A stretch of 64,000 nucleotides of DNA from Planctomycetota bacterium (GTDB lineage: Bacteria; Planctomycetota; Planctomycetia; Planctomycetales; Planctomycetaceae), in contig QQVO01000036.1 of assembly GCA_003388505.1 (NCBI GenBank), positions 124,001 to 188,000 on the forward strand, read 5' to 3'. Each line of letters begins with the position of its first letter. Position 1 is the first letter of the stretch. The position numbers and the translations under genes were made by a program. Shown in pieces: positions 26,037 through 33,891 of the stretch. Below the pieces are notes generated by a model that did no database searches, had not been told where the DNA came from, and saw nothing but the letters and a program-made list of their open reading frames with translations.

Positions 26037-27791
26037 CTACCGCGACTTCGCCAACTCGCGAATCTCATCAGCCGACAACGCGCCGCGATATAGCCGGAGG
26101 TCCTTCAGCTTCCCTCGCAAATGATCATGCGGCCCCGACCCGATCCGCAGCGGAGCATCGTTGCTCAGGTCGAACTGTTCTGCCTTGAACTCGCGGGACG
26201 CGGCCACCGGCTCTCCATCCACATAGAGCCGCAGCCGATCGGCATCTCGCACGGCGACGATGTGATGCCAACCGGACGGGAATTCGTGGTCGTAGGTGAC
26301 ATTCACTCCCGCCTCGAACGACCGGACATGTCCGGACGGCAGCGTTCCTGAGAAAAGACGCCCCTGATAAACGGCCATCGACCAGGCTCGTCGATAGATC
26401 ACATCCGGAGTGAAATCGACCCGGCCGACTGATTTCCACTGCTCATCGCCGTCATACCGATAGATCTCCGCCATCGGCAGCGTTCCCGCATAGAGCTTCC
26501 CGTTATAGACGTTCGGCCCCATCACCTCTTCCGCGTTGCCCAATCGTCCCGTGCTGATCCAGCCGTCCTCCCCTTCGTAACGATAAACCGTCCCCTTCGG
26601 CCACGTCCCGGCGTGTAGTTGCCCCTCGTAGATGACGAGCCCATAGACCTGCGTCGCGTCGCCCAGGATACCGGTGTGGCTCCAGCTCTCGCCGTCGAAG
26701 CGGTAGACCGCTCCCTCGTCGTACCCGGTGGCGTACATCGCTCCGTTATAGACGCAGAGCGCTTCGGGTCGCATACCGTCGGGCGAGCCGAGCGACGTCC
26801 ATTCGGTTCCCCCTTCGTAGCGGAACAGCGCCGGCTGGTAGAAGCCCGTGACGTAGAGCTGGCCGCGAAAGATCGCCATCCCGTTGACGCCGTCGACTCC
26901 CAGCAACTGCCCCAGGTCAACCCATTCGCCGTCTTCGTACCGGAAGACTTTTCCGCCGATGTGATGCGCGATCGTCGGTTCGAGCCCCGAGTAGTGCAGC
27001 AGCACGCGGGAGACTCCGACATAGAGATGGCCGTCGTAGCTCGCCATCGAGGTGACACCGTTGCTCTTCCACGGCGCGCCGAGGTCTTGCCACTCTCCCG
27101 TTCCGTCGTAGCGGTAGACGTGACCGTGGTCGTTGTTGGTCCAACCCTCCACCGTGCCGACGTACAGATCCCCGTCGTGCACTGTCATCGAGTGGACGAA
27201 GATCGAATTGCCGGGACGACCTTCGTCGCGCCACTCGTCCTCCTGCTTTCCGTCGTCGATGCCGAACTCCAGATGCCGGTAGTTCGACTGACTTCCGGTT
27301 ACCCCCGCATGATGCTTGATCGACAGATTGAATCCCCGGCGGGCCGCCGGATCGTACTTGTTGAGCAGGTCGCCGATCGCATCATCAAGTTCGGAGTCCG
27401 TGTGCACCCATGCGGCAATCGAGAATTCGCCGTCTCCGAAATTGAGCCGATCGTCGTCGTTCACGTCGAGCCGACTTGTCTGGCCGTCGAAAACGGCTCC
27501 CTCACGCGTGTACGCGAGGTCTTTGTCGCGTCCTGCGAGATTTGAGCCGGATGAGTCGTCGGCGTTCTCCGTGAGCGTCCAGTGTCCCACCATGTGAGGT
27601 TTCAGTTCGTCTTGCGCAGAGAGCGTCGATGAGGATGACATCACAAGCACCACAGAATACAGGGAGAGCACTGCTGCCGCGGACGGAGCACCGCGCCGGA
27701 AACGAAGCGCATTGATCGAAGTCACAAAGCCGGCCTGACGTCGTTCTAGTCGACGTCCAGGGGACGTTGCCGGGAAAGTGTTGCGTCTCAC
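26037..27791 (-). CDS. Exported LamG-like protein interrupted by a beta-propeller
   Basis: 584 aa from a GTG at 27791 with GAGGGG 9 nt upstream. The hydrophobic leader AAVLSLYSVVLVMSSSSTLS ends near SAQD. Residues about 66-195 form the first half of a concanavalin/LamG sandwich (VGHWTLTENADDSSGSNLAG, GEFSIAAWVHTDSELDDAIG). Residues about 198-485 are seven or eight repeats of the type 'YNGxLYAGTxxxAxxYRYDGxxxWxxxG'. Residues about 490-580 resume and finish the LamG fold (SGWHHIVAVRDADRLRLYVD, LKDLRLYRGALSADEI). The propeller thus looks inserted into a loop of the lectin domain. It is probably a secreted glycan-binding or structural protein with no catalytic motif recognised. Confidence 0.82.
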   Translation of the reverse strand: MRRNTFPATSPGRRLERRQAGFVTSINALRFRRGAPSAAAVLSLYSVVLVMSSSSTLSAQDELKPHMVGHWTLTENADDSSGSNLAGRDKDLAYTREGAVFDGQTSRLDVNDDDRLNFGDGEFSIAAWVHTDSELDDAIGDLLNKYDPAARRGFNLSIKHHAGVTGSQSNYRHLEFGIDDGKQEDEWRDEGRPGNSIFVHSMTVHDGDLYVGTVEGWTNNDHGHVYRYDGTGEWQDLGAPWKSNGVTSMASYDGHLYVGVSRVLLHYSGLEPTIAHHIGGKVFRYEDGEWVDLGQLLGVDGVNGMAIFRGQLYVTGFYQPALFRYEGGTEWTSLGSPDGMRPEALCVYNGAMYATGYDEGAVYRFDGESWSHTGILGDATQVYGLVIYEGQLHAGTWPKGTVYRYEGEDGWISTGRLGNAEEVMGPNVYNGKLYAGTLPMAEIYRYDGDEQWKSVGRVDFTPDVIYRRAWSMAVYQGRLFSGTLPSGHVRSFEAGVNVTYDHEFPSGWHHIVAVRDADRLRLYVDGEPVAASREFKAEQFDLSNDAPLRIGSGPHDHLRGKLKDLRLYRGALSADEIRELAKSR

Positions 27792-27810
27792 GATGTGTCC
27801 CCCTCGTTAT

Positions 27811-28036
27811 TCAAGAACCGGATGCTTCCCCATCAGTGGCAACTGATTCGAGGAGCGGTCTGCCGATCAGGTACGAATAGACGTCGCCGTCCCGGATGTC
27901 AAACAGCACTTGCACCGTCGGGCGGACAGGAACGCACCGACCAGCGACTTCAAAACCACCCCATTCCGCGGTCGCCGAGAGCTTGCCATGTCCCGCACTC
28001 CCCGATGCATGAACCGCCACGGAAACTGGCCACGAA
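27811..28036 (-). pseudogene. Remnant of a GH32-like protein C-terminus
   Basis: The minus frame here reads FEVAGRCVPVRPTVQVLFDI and RDGDVYSYLIG. This parallels the end of the exported propeller protein at 21476-23095 (LAGRAVRVRFELRDADLYSY). The preceding part is shortened and no start or signal peptide remains. The frame continues only through the R2 repeat, which abuts it at 28040. Best read as a decayed fragment left beside a repeat insertion. Confidence 0.42.
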
Positions 28037-28039
28037 AAA

Positions 28040-28196
28040 CCCAGCGCGGGCGATGCCCGCAACACAACCACGTAGCGCACGCAGCCTTGCGTGCGTCCCG
28101 CTGATCGCAGAGGCGGTTCGCGCACGCTGGCAGCGTACGCTACGGACAAACGCCAAAATTTGCGCAGGACGACAAACTTTCGCTGGTGAGTAGCAC
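28040..28196 (+). repeat. R2 repeat, copy 1 (about 157 bp)
   Basis: Starts cccagcgcgggcgatgcccg. Shared blocks are aaccacgtagcgcacgcagc, cttgcgtgcgtcc, ctgatcgca, cgcacgctggcagcg and gcgctacgg-type ends. Two further copies lie at 30287-30443 and 56146-56301, all in the same orientation. Imperfect outer arms ggccacgaaaaa (from 28029) and gcttctcgtggc (to about 28264) suggest a larger bounded element. The rest of the spacer to 28477 is empty. Confidence 0.8.
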
Positions 28197-28477
28197 AAAA
28201 AGACGCGAAAAGGGGTCGATGTCGCGCCTTCCCTCTTTTTGTGAGTTTTTGTGCTTCTCGTGGCAATCCTGCCGAATCCTTCGCAAATCGGCGGCAAGAC
28301 TCACATCTCGGATGCCGCGGAAAGGCCGGTCACTGACCTGTCCCCCACCGAACCGATTTTCTCCCGGTCCCGTCTCATTGCACCACACGTAATGCGGCAG
28401 TACCGTGAGACGCTTCATTGTCGATACGAACGCTGACACCCTGTGTCCGACAACCACCTCACCAGTGAGACCCCTGC

Positions 28478-29596
28478 ATGAAGGCCGCTATCATCCGTCG
28501 CACTCCCGCCTCTCTCAACCTGCCGCTCCTCGCGATCATCACGATCGGCTGCCTGACCGTCGGCGCGGCACACGCCGCGGAACCAACTCAGGGTGATTCC
28601 AAAGAAGCGCAGCTCAGCGACGACGTCAGTCTTGAAGTCGTCTTCATCCCGCCCGGTGAGTTCATGATGGGCAGCACTGCCGAGGAAAAGGAATGGGCCG
28701 TCGGAGAGGCAGGCGGGGCGAAGTTTTCATCGAGCGACGGCGTCCGCGAAGGTTACGAAGGCGAACCGCGCAAGATGCGCGTCAAGGAGGGCTTCTGGAT
28801 CGGCCGCACCGAAGTCACCATCGCCCAGTTCCGCGACTTCGTCGAAGCGACCGGCTACGTCACCGACGCCGAAAAGCCGGGCGGGATGACGCAGTGTTTC
28901 GATCACACCTGGGTCGCCCAGCACGGCAAGAGCGGAGGCCCGCCCCATCCCTGGATCGAAATGGAGGACAAGAGCTGGCGCGACCCGAACCACGGCGTTC
29001 CTGAGCAGGACGACTTCCCCGTCGTCTGCGTGAGTTACAACGACATGAACGCATTCTGCGACTGGCTGACCGGGAAGGAACGCGAAGCGGGCGCGCTGCC
29101 CGAGGGCATGGTCTACCGCCTTCCGACCGAAGCCGAGTGGGCCTACGCCTGCCGCGGCGGCCGCGACGACAGCAGCTATTTCTGGTGGGGCAATGACCTC
29201 AACGACGCCAAAGGCCGGCTGAACATCTCCGCCATTGACTTCCTCCCCGGCCGGGACGAAGTCTGGCCCGGAGCGAAGCTCCCCTGGAGCGACGGCTATG
29301 CGATGGTTTCACCGGTCGACTGCTACGGAGAACGAGGCCGCAACGGATTCGGACTGGCCGACATGCTCGGCGGAGTCTGGGAGTTCACGATCGACCACTT
29401 CGATCCCGAGGGGGGACACGAAGAGGTCCACTACCTGGATCCGGAACAGAAGACCGTGGGCCGTCCCGTCTGCCGCGGCGGAAACTACTACGACGTTCCC
29501 GGCAACGCCCGCTGCGCCGTCCGGCTGGGCATCTACAACAAGTCCTACTCCGACTCCCGCGACGGCTTCCGAGTCGCCCTCGGCACGCCGCGCTGA
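28478..29596 (+). CDS. Exported SUMF1/FGE-domain protein
   Basis: 372 aa. The signal peptide LNLPLLAIITIGCLTVGAAHAA precedes an FGE fold: VFIPPGEFMMGSTAEEKEW, FWIGRTEVTIAQFRDFVEAT, FPVVCVSYNDMNAFCDWLTG, YRLPTEAEWAYACRGG, FGLADMLGGVWEFTIDHF and CRGGNYYDVPGNARCAVRLG. As in the lipoprotein at 14454-15461, the first FGE catalytic Cys is absent (GGNYYD) and only the second position is Cys (ARCAVR). A role as sulfatase-maturing oxygenase is therefore doubtful. Planctomycetes use many such domains in exported proteins. Confidence 0.87.
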   Translation: MKAAIIRRTPASLNLPLLAIITIGCLTVGAAHAAEPTQGDSKEAQLSDDVSLEVVFIPPGEFMMGSTAEEKEWAVGEAGGAKFSSSDGVREGYEGEPRKMRVKEGFWIGRTEVTIAQFRDFVEATGYVTDAEKPGGMTQCFDHTWVAQHGKSGGPPHPWIEMEDKSWRDPNHGVPEQDDFPVVCVSYNDMNAFCDWLTGKEREAGALPEGMVYRLPTEAEWAYACRGGRDDSSYFWWGNDLNDAKGRLNISAIDFLPGRDEVWPGAKLPWSDGYAMVSPVDCYGERGRNGFGLADMLGGVWEFTIDHFDPEGGHEEVHYLDPEQKTVGRPVCRGGNYYDVPGNARCAVRLGIYNKSYSDSRDGFRVALGTPR

Positions 29597-29615
29597 ATCG
29601 CAACGCAGCGTATCG

Positions 29616-30206
29616 ATGTATCTCCTCAAGAAGCCGACCGACGAACGAATCAGCGCATTCATCGAGGCGCAATCGTCACTCGAATTCACTTACCCCTCCG
29701 TCGGCGCAACGCGGAACGCCGAATCGCCGCCCGGCTTCGTCGTCGACCACAACCGCATCTGCCTCGGCAGCGGACGCGCAGTATTCGACGCGTCCTGCGA
29801 GGCGCTGAAAGGCTGGCAACACTACCGGTTCGACTGGGTTGACCTGCACCGCCCGGACGCCGAACCGCAACCGGGACAAACGGTCGGCGTTCTGGCCCAC
29901 GCACTGGGAATCTGGGTGCTCAACGCCTGCCGCATCGTTTACGTCCTCGATGAGGAACAGCCGCTCCGCCGGTTTGCTTTCGCCTACGGCACACTTCCGG
30001 AACACGCCGAGTCCGGGGAAGAACGTTTTCAGGTCGAATGGCGCGCCGACGACGACACCGTCTGGTACGACATCCTCGCCTTCTCCCGCCCCCACCAGTG
30101 GCCCGCCCGCATCAGCTACCCCTACGTCCGCCGCAAACAGAAACAGTTCGCCCGCGAATCGAAGCAGGTCATGCACGCCGCCGTCACTAATGCAGCGTCA
30201 CCTTGA
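29616..30206 (+). CDS. DUF1990 family protein
   Basis: 196 aa from ATG 29616, 19 bp after the SUMF1 gene stop. Landmarks are FTYPSVGATRNAE, VDHNRICLGSGRAVFDASCE, HYRFDWVDLHRPD, QTVGVLAHALGIWVLNACRI, FAFAYGTLPEHAESGEERFQ and VWYDILAFSRPHQW. The G(T)LPxHxExGEExF motif and the closing AFSRPxHW are typical of DUF1990. Function unknown; plant and actinobacterial relatives are also uncharacterised. Probably cytoplasmic. Confidence 0.88.
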   Translation: MYLLKKPTDERISAFIEAQSSLEFTYPSVGATRNAESPPGFVVDHNRICLGSGRAVFDASCEALKGWQHYRFDWVDLHRPDAEPQPGQTVGVLAHALGIWVLNACRIVYVLDEEQPLRRFAFAYGTLPEHAESGEERFQVEWRADDDTVWYDILAFSRPHQWPARISYPYVRRKQKQFARESKQVMHAAVTNAASP

Positions 30207-30265
30207 TCCACAAAACAAACACGAGAGTGACGACCACAACCTACTGCGATCCTGTCACGAGATGG

Positions 30266-30537
30266 GAACCACAAAGGCACGAAGAACCCAGCGCGGGCGT
30301 CGCCCGCAACCCAACCACGTAGCGCACGCAGCCTTGCGTGCGTCCTGCTGATCGCAAAGCTGCTGGCGCACGCTGGCAGCGTGCGCTACGGACAATCGCA
30401 AGAATTCGCGCGGGACGACAAGATTCTGCACGTTAGTAGCACAAAGGGAAGTCCAGCAGACGGAGGATGCCCGTTTTTCAACGTCGAATGGTTCCCCCTT
30501 TCAATTCGTCTTCGTGTCCTTCGTGCCTTTGTGGTTC
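30266..30537. repeat. 272-bp element with perfect 18-bp inverted ends enclosing R2 copy 2
   Basis: gaaccacaaaggcacgaa at 30266-30283 is the exact reverse complement of 30520-30537. R2 copy 2 fills 30287-30443. It has no gene inside, and the small size with inverted ends looks MITE-like. Confidence 0.7.
30287..30443 (+). repeat. R2 repeat, copy 2
   Basis: Same blocks as 28040-28196, with cccagcgcgggcgtcgcccg at the start and gattctgcacgttagtagca at the end, the latter closer to copy 3 (56146-56301). Confidence 0.8.
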
Positions 30538-30611
30538 CTCTCAATACCGCATCTTGTTCATTACCTACCCGTAATCCGAAAACGTCGTCGCAATACAGAA
30601 CGAGAACACCC

Positions 30612-31586
30612 ATGCACGCCATCCTCTGCCGCGAGCACGGCGGCCCCGACGTCATGCAGTACACGGAGATCGACCAGCCGCGGCCCGCAGCCGGCGAAGT
30701 CGTCATCGAATCCGAAGCGATCGGCGTCAACTATGTTGACACGATGCGCCGCAGCGGCCGGCATCCCTCAGCCCCCAAACCGCCCTTCACGCCCGGCATC
30801 GAAGTCTGCGGCCGCGTCGTTGCAGTCGGCGATGACGTGACGAAGTTCCAGCCGGGAGACCGGGTCATCGGCCGCTGCGTCAGTCACGGGGCCTATGCCG
30901 AGTTCGTCTGCGTCGAAGAGCGTTTCACGGTTGCCTGCCCTGAAGCGATCGACTCCGAACAGGGAGCCGCGCTGTTCGTCACCGGCCAGACCGCCTTGCA
31001 TGCCCTGCAGACGATCGGACAGGTGCAGCCGAAAGAAACCGTGCTGATCACCGCCGCCGCCGGGGGAGTCGGAACCTGCGCCGTCCAGATCGCAAAGCTC
31101 CTCGGCGCTCAGGTCATTGCCGCCGCCGGCTCGAACGAGAAATGCCAACTTGCCCGTGACAACGGCGCCGACGCCGCAATCAACTACTCACGATCCGGGT
31201 GGCCAGAGCAGGTCCGCGATGCAACTGCAGGTCGAGGCGTCGATCTCATCATCGAGTCGGTCGGCGGCGAGATTGCAGCCGCCTCCATCGCCTGCTGGGC
31301 TCCCGGCGGCCGCATGGTGATCTTCGGCAAAGCCTCCGGCCAAGCCGCAACGATCTCAGGCGACGACCTCCTCTTCGGCAACCGCACCGTCCACGGACTC
31401 GCCGTCGGCGCCGTCATCGAGAACGAACCGGTCATGCGCCACGCCATGGATCAACTCACCGCCTGGCTCAACGAAGGCCAACTCCACCTCCACATCGGCC
31501 AGACCTACCCCCTGCAACACGCCCCCGAGGCCCACCGCGACCTCGAAGCCCGCCACACCACCGGCAAGCTGGTGCTGAAGCCGTGA
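30612..31586 (+). CDS. Quinone oxidoreductase / zinc-independent MDR alcohol dehydrogenase family
   Basis: 324 aa from ATG 30612. It is an NADPH:quinone oxidoreductase-type medium-chain dehydrogenase. The GroES-like N-domain is seen in FTPGIEVCGRVVAVGDDVTK and FQPGDRVIGRC. The Rossmann fold has VLITAAAGGVGTCAVQIAKL. VTGQTALHAL is the QOR substrate-loop motif. No structural-zinc cysteine set is present, as expected for QOR. It probably reduces quinones or activated alkenes in the cytoplasm. Confidence 0.92.
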   Translation: MHAILCREHGGPDVMQYTEIDQPRPAAGEVVIESEAIGVNYVDTMRRSGRHPSAPKPPFTPGIEVCGRVVAVGDDVTKFQPGDRVIGRCVSHGAYAEFVCVEERFTVACPEAIDSEQGAALFVTGQTALHALQTIGQVQPKETVLITAAAGGVGTCAVQIAKLLGAQVIAAAGSNEKCQLARDNGADAAINYSRSGWPEQVRDATAGRGVDLIIESVGGEIAAASIACWAPGGRMVIFGKASGQAATISGDDLLFGNRTVHGLAVGAVIENEPVMRHAMDQLTAWLNEGQLHLHIGQTYPLQHAPEAHRDLEARHTTGKLVLKP

Positions 31587-31612
31587 CAGGTCGGAGCCCT
31601 GAAAGGGCGCCA

Positions 31613-31918
31613 CTACAAAATATCTTCAAGCGTCAGCAGAGCGCTGAGCGCAATGTGCTCCGCACTGTACGGCGACCCGCGTTTGATATTCGCATCGAGC
31701 CAACTCTTCAGTTCCTCTCGATGCTCTTTGAACAGCCGCCGGAATGTGACCCGGTCCCGGGGACTTGCACTCCGAAATGCGTCTTGCGTTCCGTCGTACG
31801 TGGGACGCCGGATTCGCTCCGCGAGCGGAAGCAGGCACTGAAGCGACTCCGGCACGCTACCGGGGTCTGATGGGCGACCGCCGTCCTCCACTGGGCGAAA
31901 ATAGATGTCGTCGTCCAT
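31613..31918 (-). CDS. Hypothetical protein (101 aa)
   Basis: MDDDIYFRPVEDGGRPSDPG at the start; the C-half is helical and charged (SPRDRVTFRRLFKEHREELK, SAEHIALSALLTLEDIL). The plausible start lies near GC-rich coding bias. No domain recognised and no clear neighbour link. Confidence 0.55.
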   Translation of the reverse strand: MDDDIYFRPVEDGGRPSDPGSVPESLQCLLPLAERIRRPTYDGTQDAFRSASPRDRVTFRRLFKEHREELKSWLDANIKRGSPYSAEHIALSALLTLEDIL

Positions 31919-31991
31919 CTCAAATTGAACTCAGGATTGTTGCAAGGTGATAACGAATCGTGTGAACTTGCATACGCCAGACTCCCGCCCC

Positions 31992-32231
31992 CTACCCCCC
32001 GTCGATCCGCTCTCTCGCCTCCGCAATCAGCCGTTCCAGAATCTCGAGCGGGACGTCCGTGTTGAACGTCTCGACAAAGAACTGCCCCGACGCGTCCCAG
32101 AACACGACTTCCGCCGCCACAATCGGCTGGGCGCCCGCCCGAGTCCGATGCAGCCGGACTCCGGCGCACCCCTCATTTTGATCTTCAAAATAGCTCGTCT
32201 CGAAGTAGACGTCTCCGAACTGTCTTTCCAT
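31992..32231 (-). CDS. Hypothetical protein (79 aa)
   Basis: MERQFGDVYFETSYFEDQNE, then AEVVFWDASGQFFVETFNTD and a C-terminal helix LEILERLIAEARERIDGG. A beta-beta-beta-alpha outline with no family match that I recognise. It is tandem with the 101-aa gene, 73 bp upstream of it on the same strand. Confidence 0.62.
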   Translation of the reverse strand: MERQFGDVYFETSYFEDQNEGCAGVRLHRTRAGAQPIVAAEVVFWDASGQFFVETFNTDVPLEILERLIAEARERIDGG

Positions 32232-32295
32232 CAGTTTCGCCCATACTGAAACACAGCAGATTCCGCGTCACGCTACCCCACCGGCAACCGGCGAG

Positions 32296-32880
32296 TCAGC
32301 CCGCAGACTCCGACTCCACAGCCAGCGCCTCGTCGATCGCCTCCCGCAGCGTGCCCGGCAGCATGCTGTTCCACACCACCTTGCCGTCCTTTCCGATCAC
32401 GATCGTCGTTGGATAGCCGTACACGCCCAAACCATCAATTGTCGCTCCGGCGCCGTAACCGTTCGGCCAGGTGATGTCGTACCTCGAGAGAAACAACTCA
32501 CTCTCGGCTTTCCGGTCGACTTCCTCAGCCGTCAATCCAATGAAAACGACGTCCCGCACTTTGTAGTCGTTGTACGTCTGCACTAGTTCCGGCGCGATGC
32601 TCGCACACGGACCGCACCAGTACGCCCACGTCTCAACCACAACCACTTTCCCCGCCAACTCCGATTCACTTGGAGCGTCGCCGTTCAGCCAGCCCTCGGC
32701 GGCCAACTCCGGCGGCGTCGCCCCCGGCCCCAGCGGACTGCTTCCGAAATCCGGTTCTGTATCGATCGAACTCCCGTTCGCCGCCGCCTCGTCATCGGCC
32801 GACCCCTCTTGCCCCCCGGAACCACATCCGGCGAGCCCCCCGCTCAAGACCACAACCGCCAGCACCAACACCCGTCGCAT
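32296..32880 (-). CDS. TlpA/ResA-like thioredoxin-fold lipoprotein
   Basis: 194 aa. Signal VLVLAVVVLSGGLAGC with lipid-anchor Cys19 is followed by an acidic or Ser/Gly linker to about 50. A redoxin domain follows with GKVVVVETWAYWCGPCASIA (Cys89/Cys92, WCGPC), FIGLTAEEVDRKAESELFLS and a cis-Pro loop VYGYPTTIVIGKDGKVVW. It is expected to act as a periplasmic thiol-disulfide reductase. Its intact WCGPC contrasts with the UGA-bearing UPWC gene 6 kb away. Confidence 0.92.
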   Translation of the reverse strand: MRRVLVLAVVVLSGGLAGCGSGGQEGSADDEAAANGSSIDTEPDFGSSPLGPGATPPELAAEGWLNGDAPSESELAGKVVVVETWAYWCGPCASIAPELVQTYNDYKVRDVVFIGLTAEEVDRKAESELFLSRYDITWPNGYGAGATIDGLGVYGYPTTIVIGKDGKVVWNSMLPGTLREAIDEALAVESESAG

Positions 32881-33014
32881 GGAATGACGTCCTGCTCAAT
32901 AAACCCGATGAAACAAAATAACCCGCTGCATGCCCGCTCCGATTCTAGACGACGCCCGAATCCCGGCGACAGATCAGGCCGCCCCGGCACGACAATAAGT
33001 ACATCGGCGAAGTC

Positions 33015-33626
33015 CTAATTCTCCCGCAACCAACTTGTCACCCCCTGCATGATCATTTCAACGGCGATCGTACCGACGTAGAGGGCGGTCACCCGGCCGG
33101 CGATCTCCACGTAACGCTCCACCAACGCCTCATTGCGAGGCCGCACGTAGTCGTGAACGGCCTTCAGCAGCAGCACAATAATCAATGACAGCGCAATCGC
33201 GCTCAGCACGATGACGCACGCCGTGAGCGGCGGATGGGCCTTCCCGACCACGACGCTGGCACTGACTGTTCCCGGTCCGATGAGCACCGGCATCGCGACG
33301 GCGCCGGCGACGTGCACCGATTGGCCGCGGAGGATCTCGATGGCGACCGGACCGCGAAACATGAACTGCAGGCCGATGAGGACGAACACGATCCCGCCGA
33401 AGATCTGAAAAGAAGCGAACTCGGCGTGAATCACCCGCGTGAAAATATACTCGCCCAGAACTGCGAACGAGCAGAGAGTGGCGCCGGCGATCACTCCGGC
33501 CCGCACCAGGACGCGCCGAAACTGCCAGTGATCGAGACTCTTGAACAAGTCGACAAGGTAAACAACCAGCAGGAAGGGATTGAGCAACGCCAGCAGCAGC
33601 GAACCGGACTCCAGAATCTCAGCCAC
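33015..33626 (-). CDS. MarC-family membrane protein
   Basis: 203 aa with six hydrophobic segments. N-terminus LLLALLNPFLLVVYLVDLFK, then FQIFGGIVFVLIGLQFMFRG, AVAMPVLIGPGTVSASVVVG (the MarC P-L-x-x-GPG-x-I signature) and a C-terminal span VTALYVGTIAVEMIMQGVTS. MarC/UPF0056 proteins sit in the inner membrane with unproven transport function, despite the historic drug-resistance name. Confidence 0.9.
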   Translation of the reverse strand: MAEILESGSLLLALLNPFLLVVYLVDLFKSLDHWQFRRVLVRAGVIAGATLCSFAVLGEYIFTRVIHAEFASFQIFGGIVFVLIGLQFMFRGPVAIEILRGQSVHVAGAVAMPVLIGPGTVSASVVVGKAHPPLTACVIVLSAIALSLIIVLLLKAVHDYVRPRNEALVERYVEIAGRVTALYVGTIAVEMIMQGVTSWLREN

Positions 33627-33891
33627 CGTCCCGTCCCGCTTCCGGATTGATGGATCAGCGCGCGTGCCGCGTTAGATCGAACGCGGATTGCTCGAACGCC
33701 GCGTCGCAGTCCAGCGACCGCCCGCGCATGCGCTACGAATTCTGCCGCATCGCATCACCCACGGCAACAACAATCAGTTTCTCCTTCTCCACCAGCCCTC
33801 GACCCTCGACCATCCGCCATCGACCATCGACCAACCGGCTGCTACCCTGACGCCGCGCAATCACAACAGCTCCGTTCAACAACCGTCTCCC

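Noticed and set aside
33793-33836. Short direct repeats (ccatcgaccatcgacc) upstream of tyrS as a CRISPR-like or regulatory array
   Set aside because: Units are 8-10 bp with no spacers. Probably simple-sequence drift.
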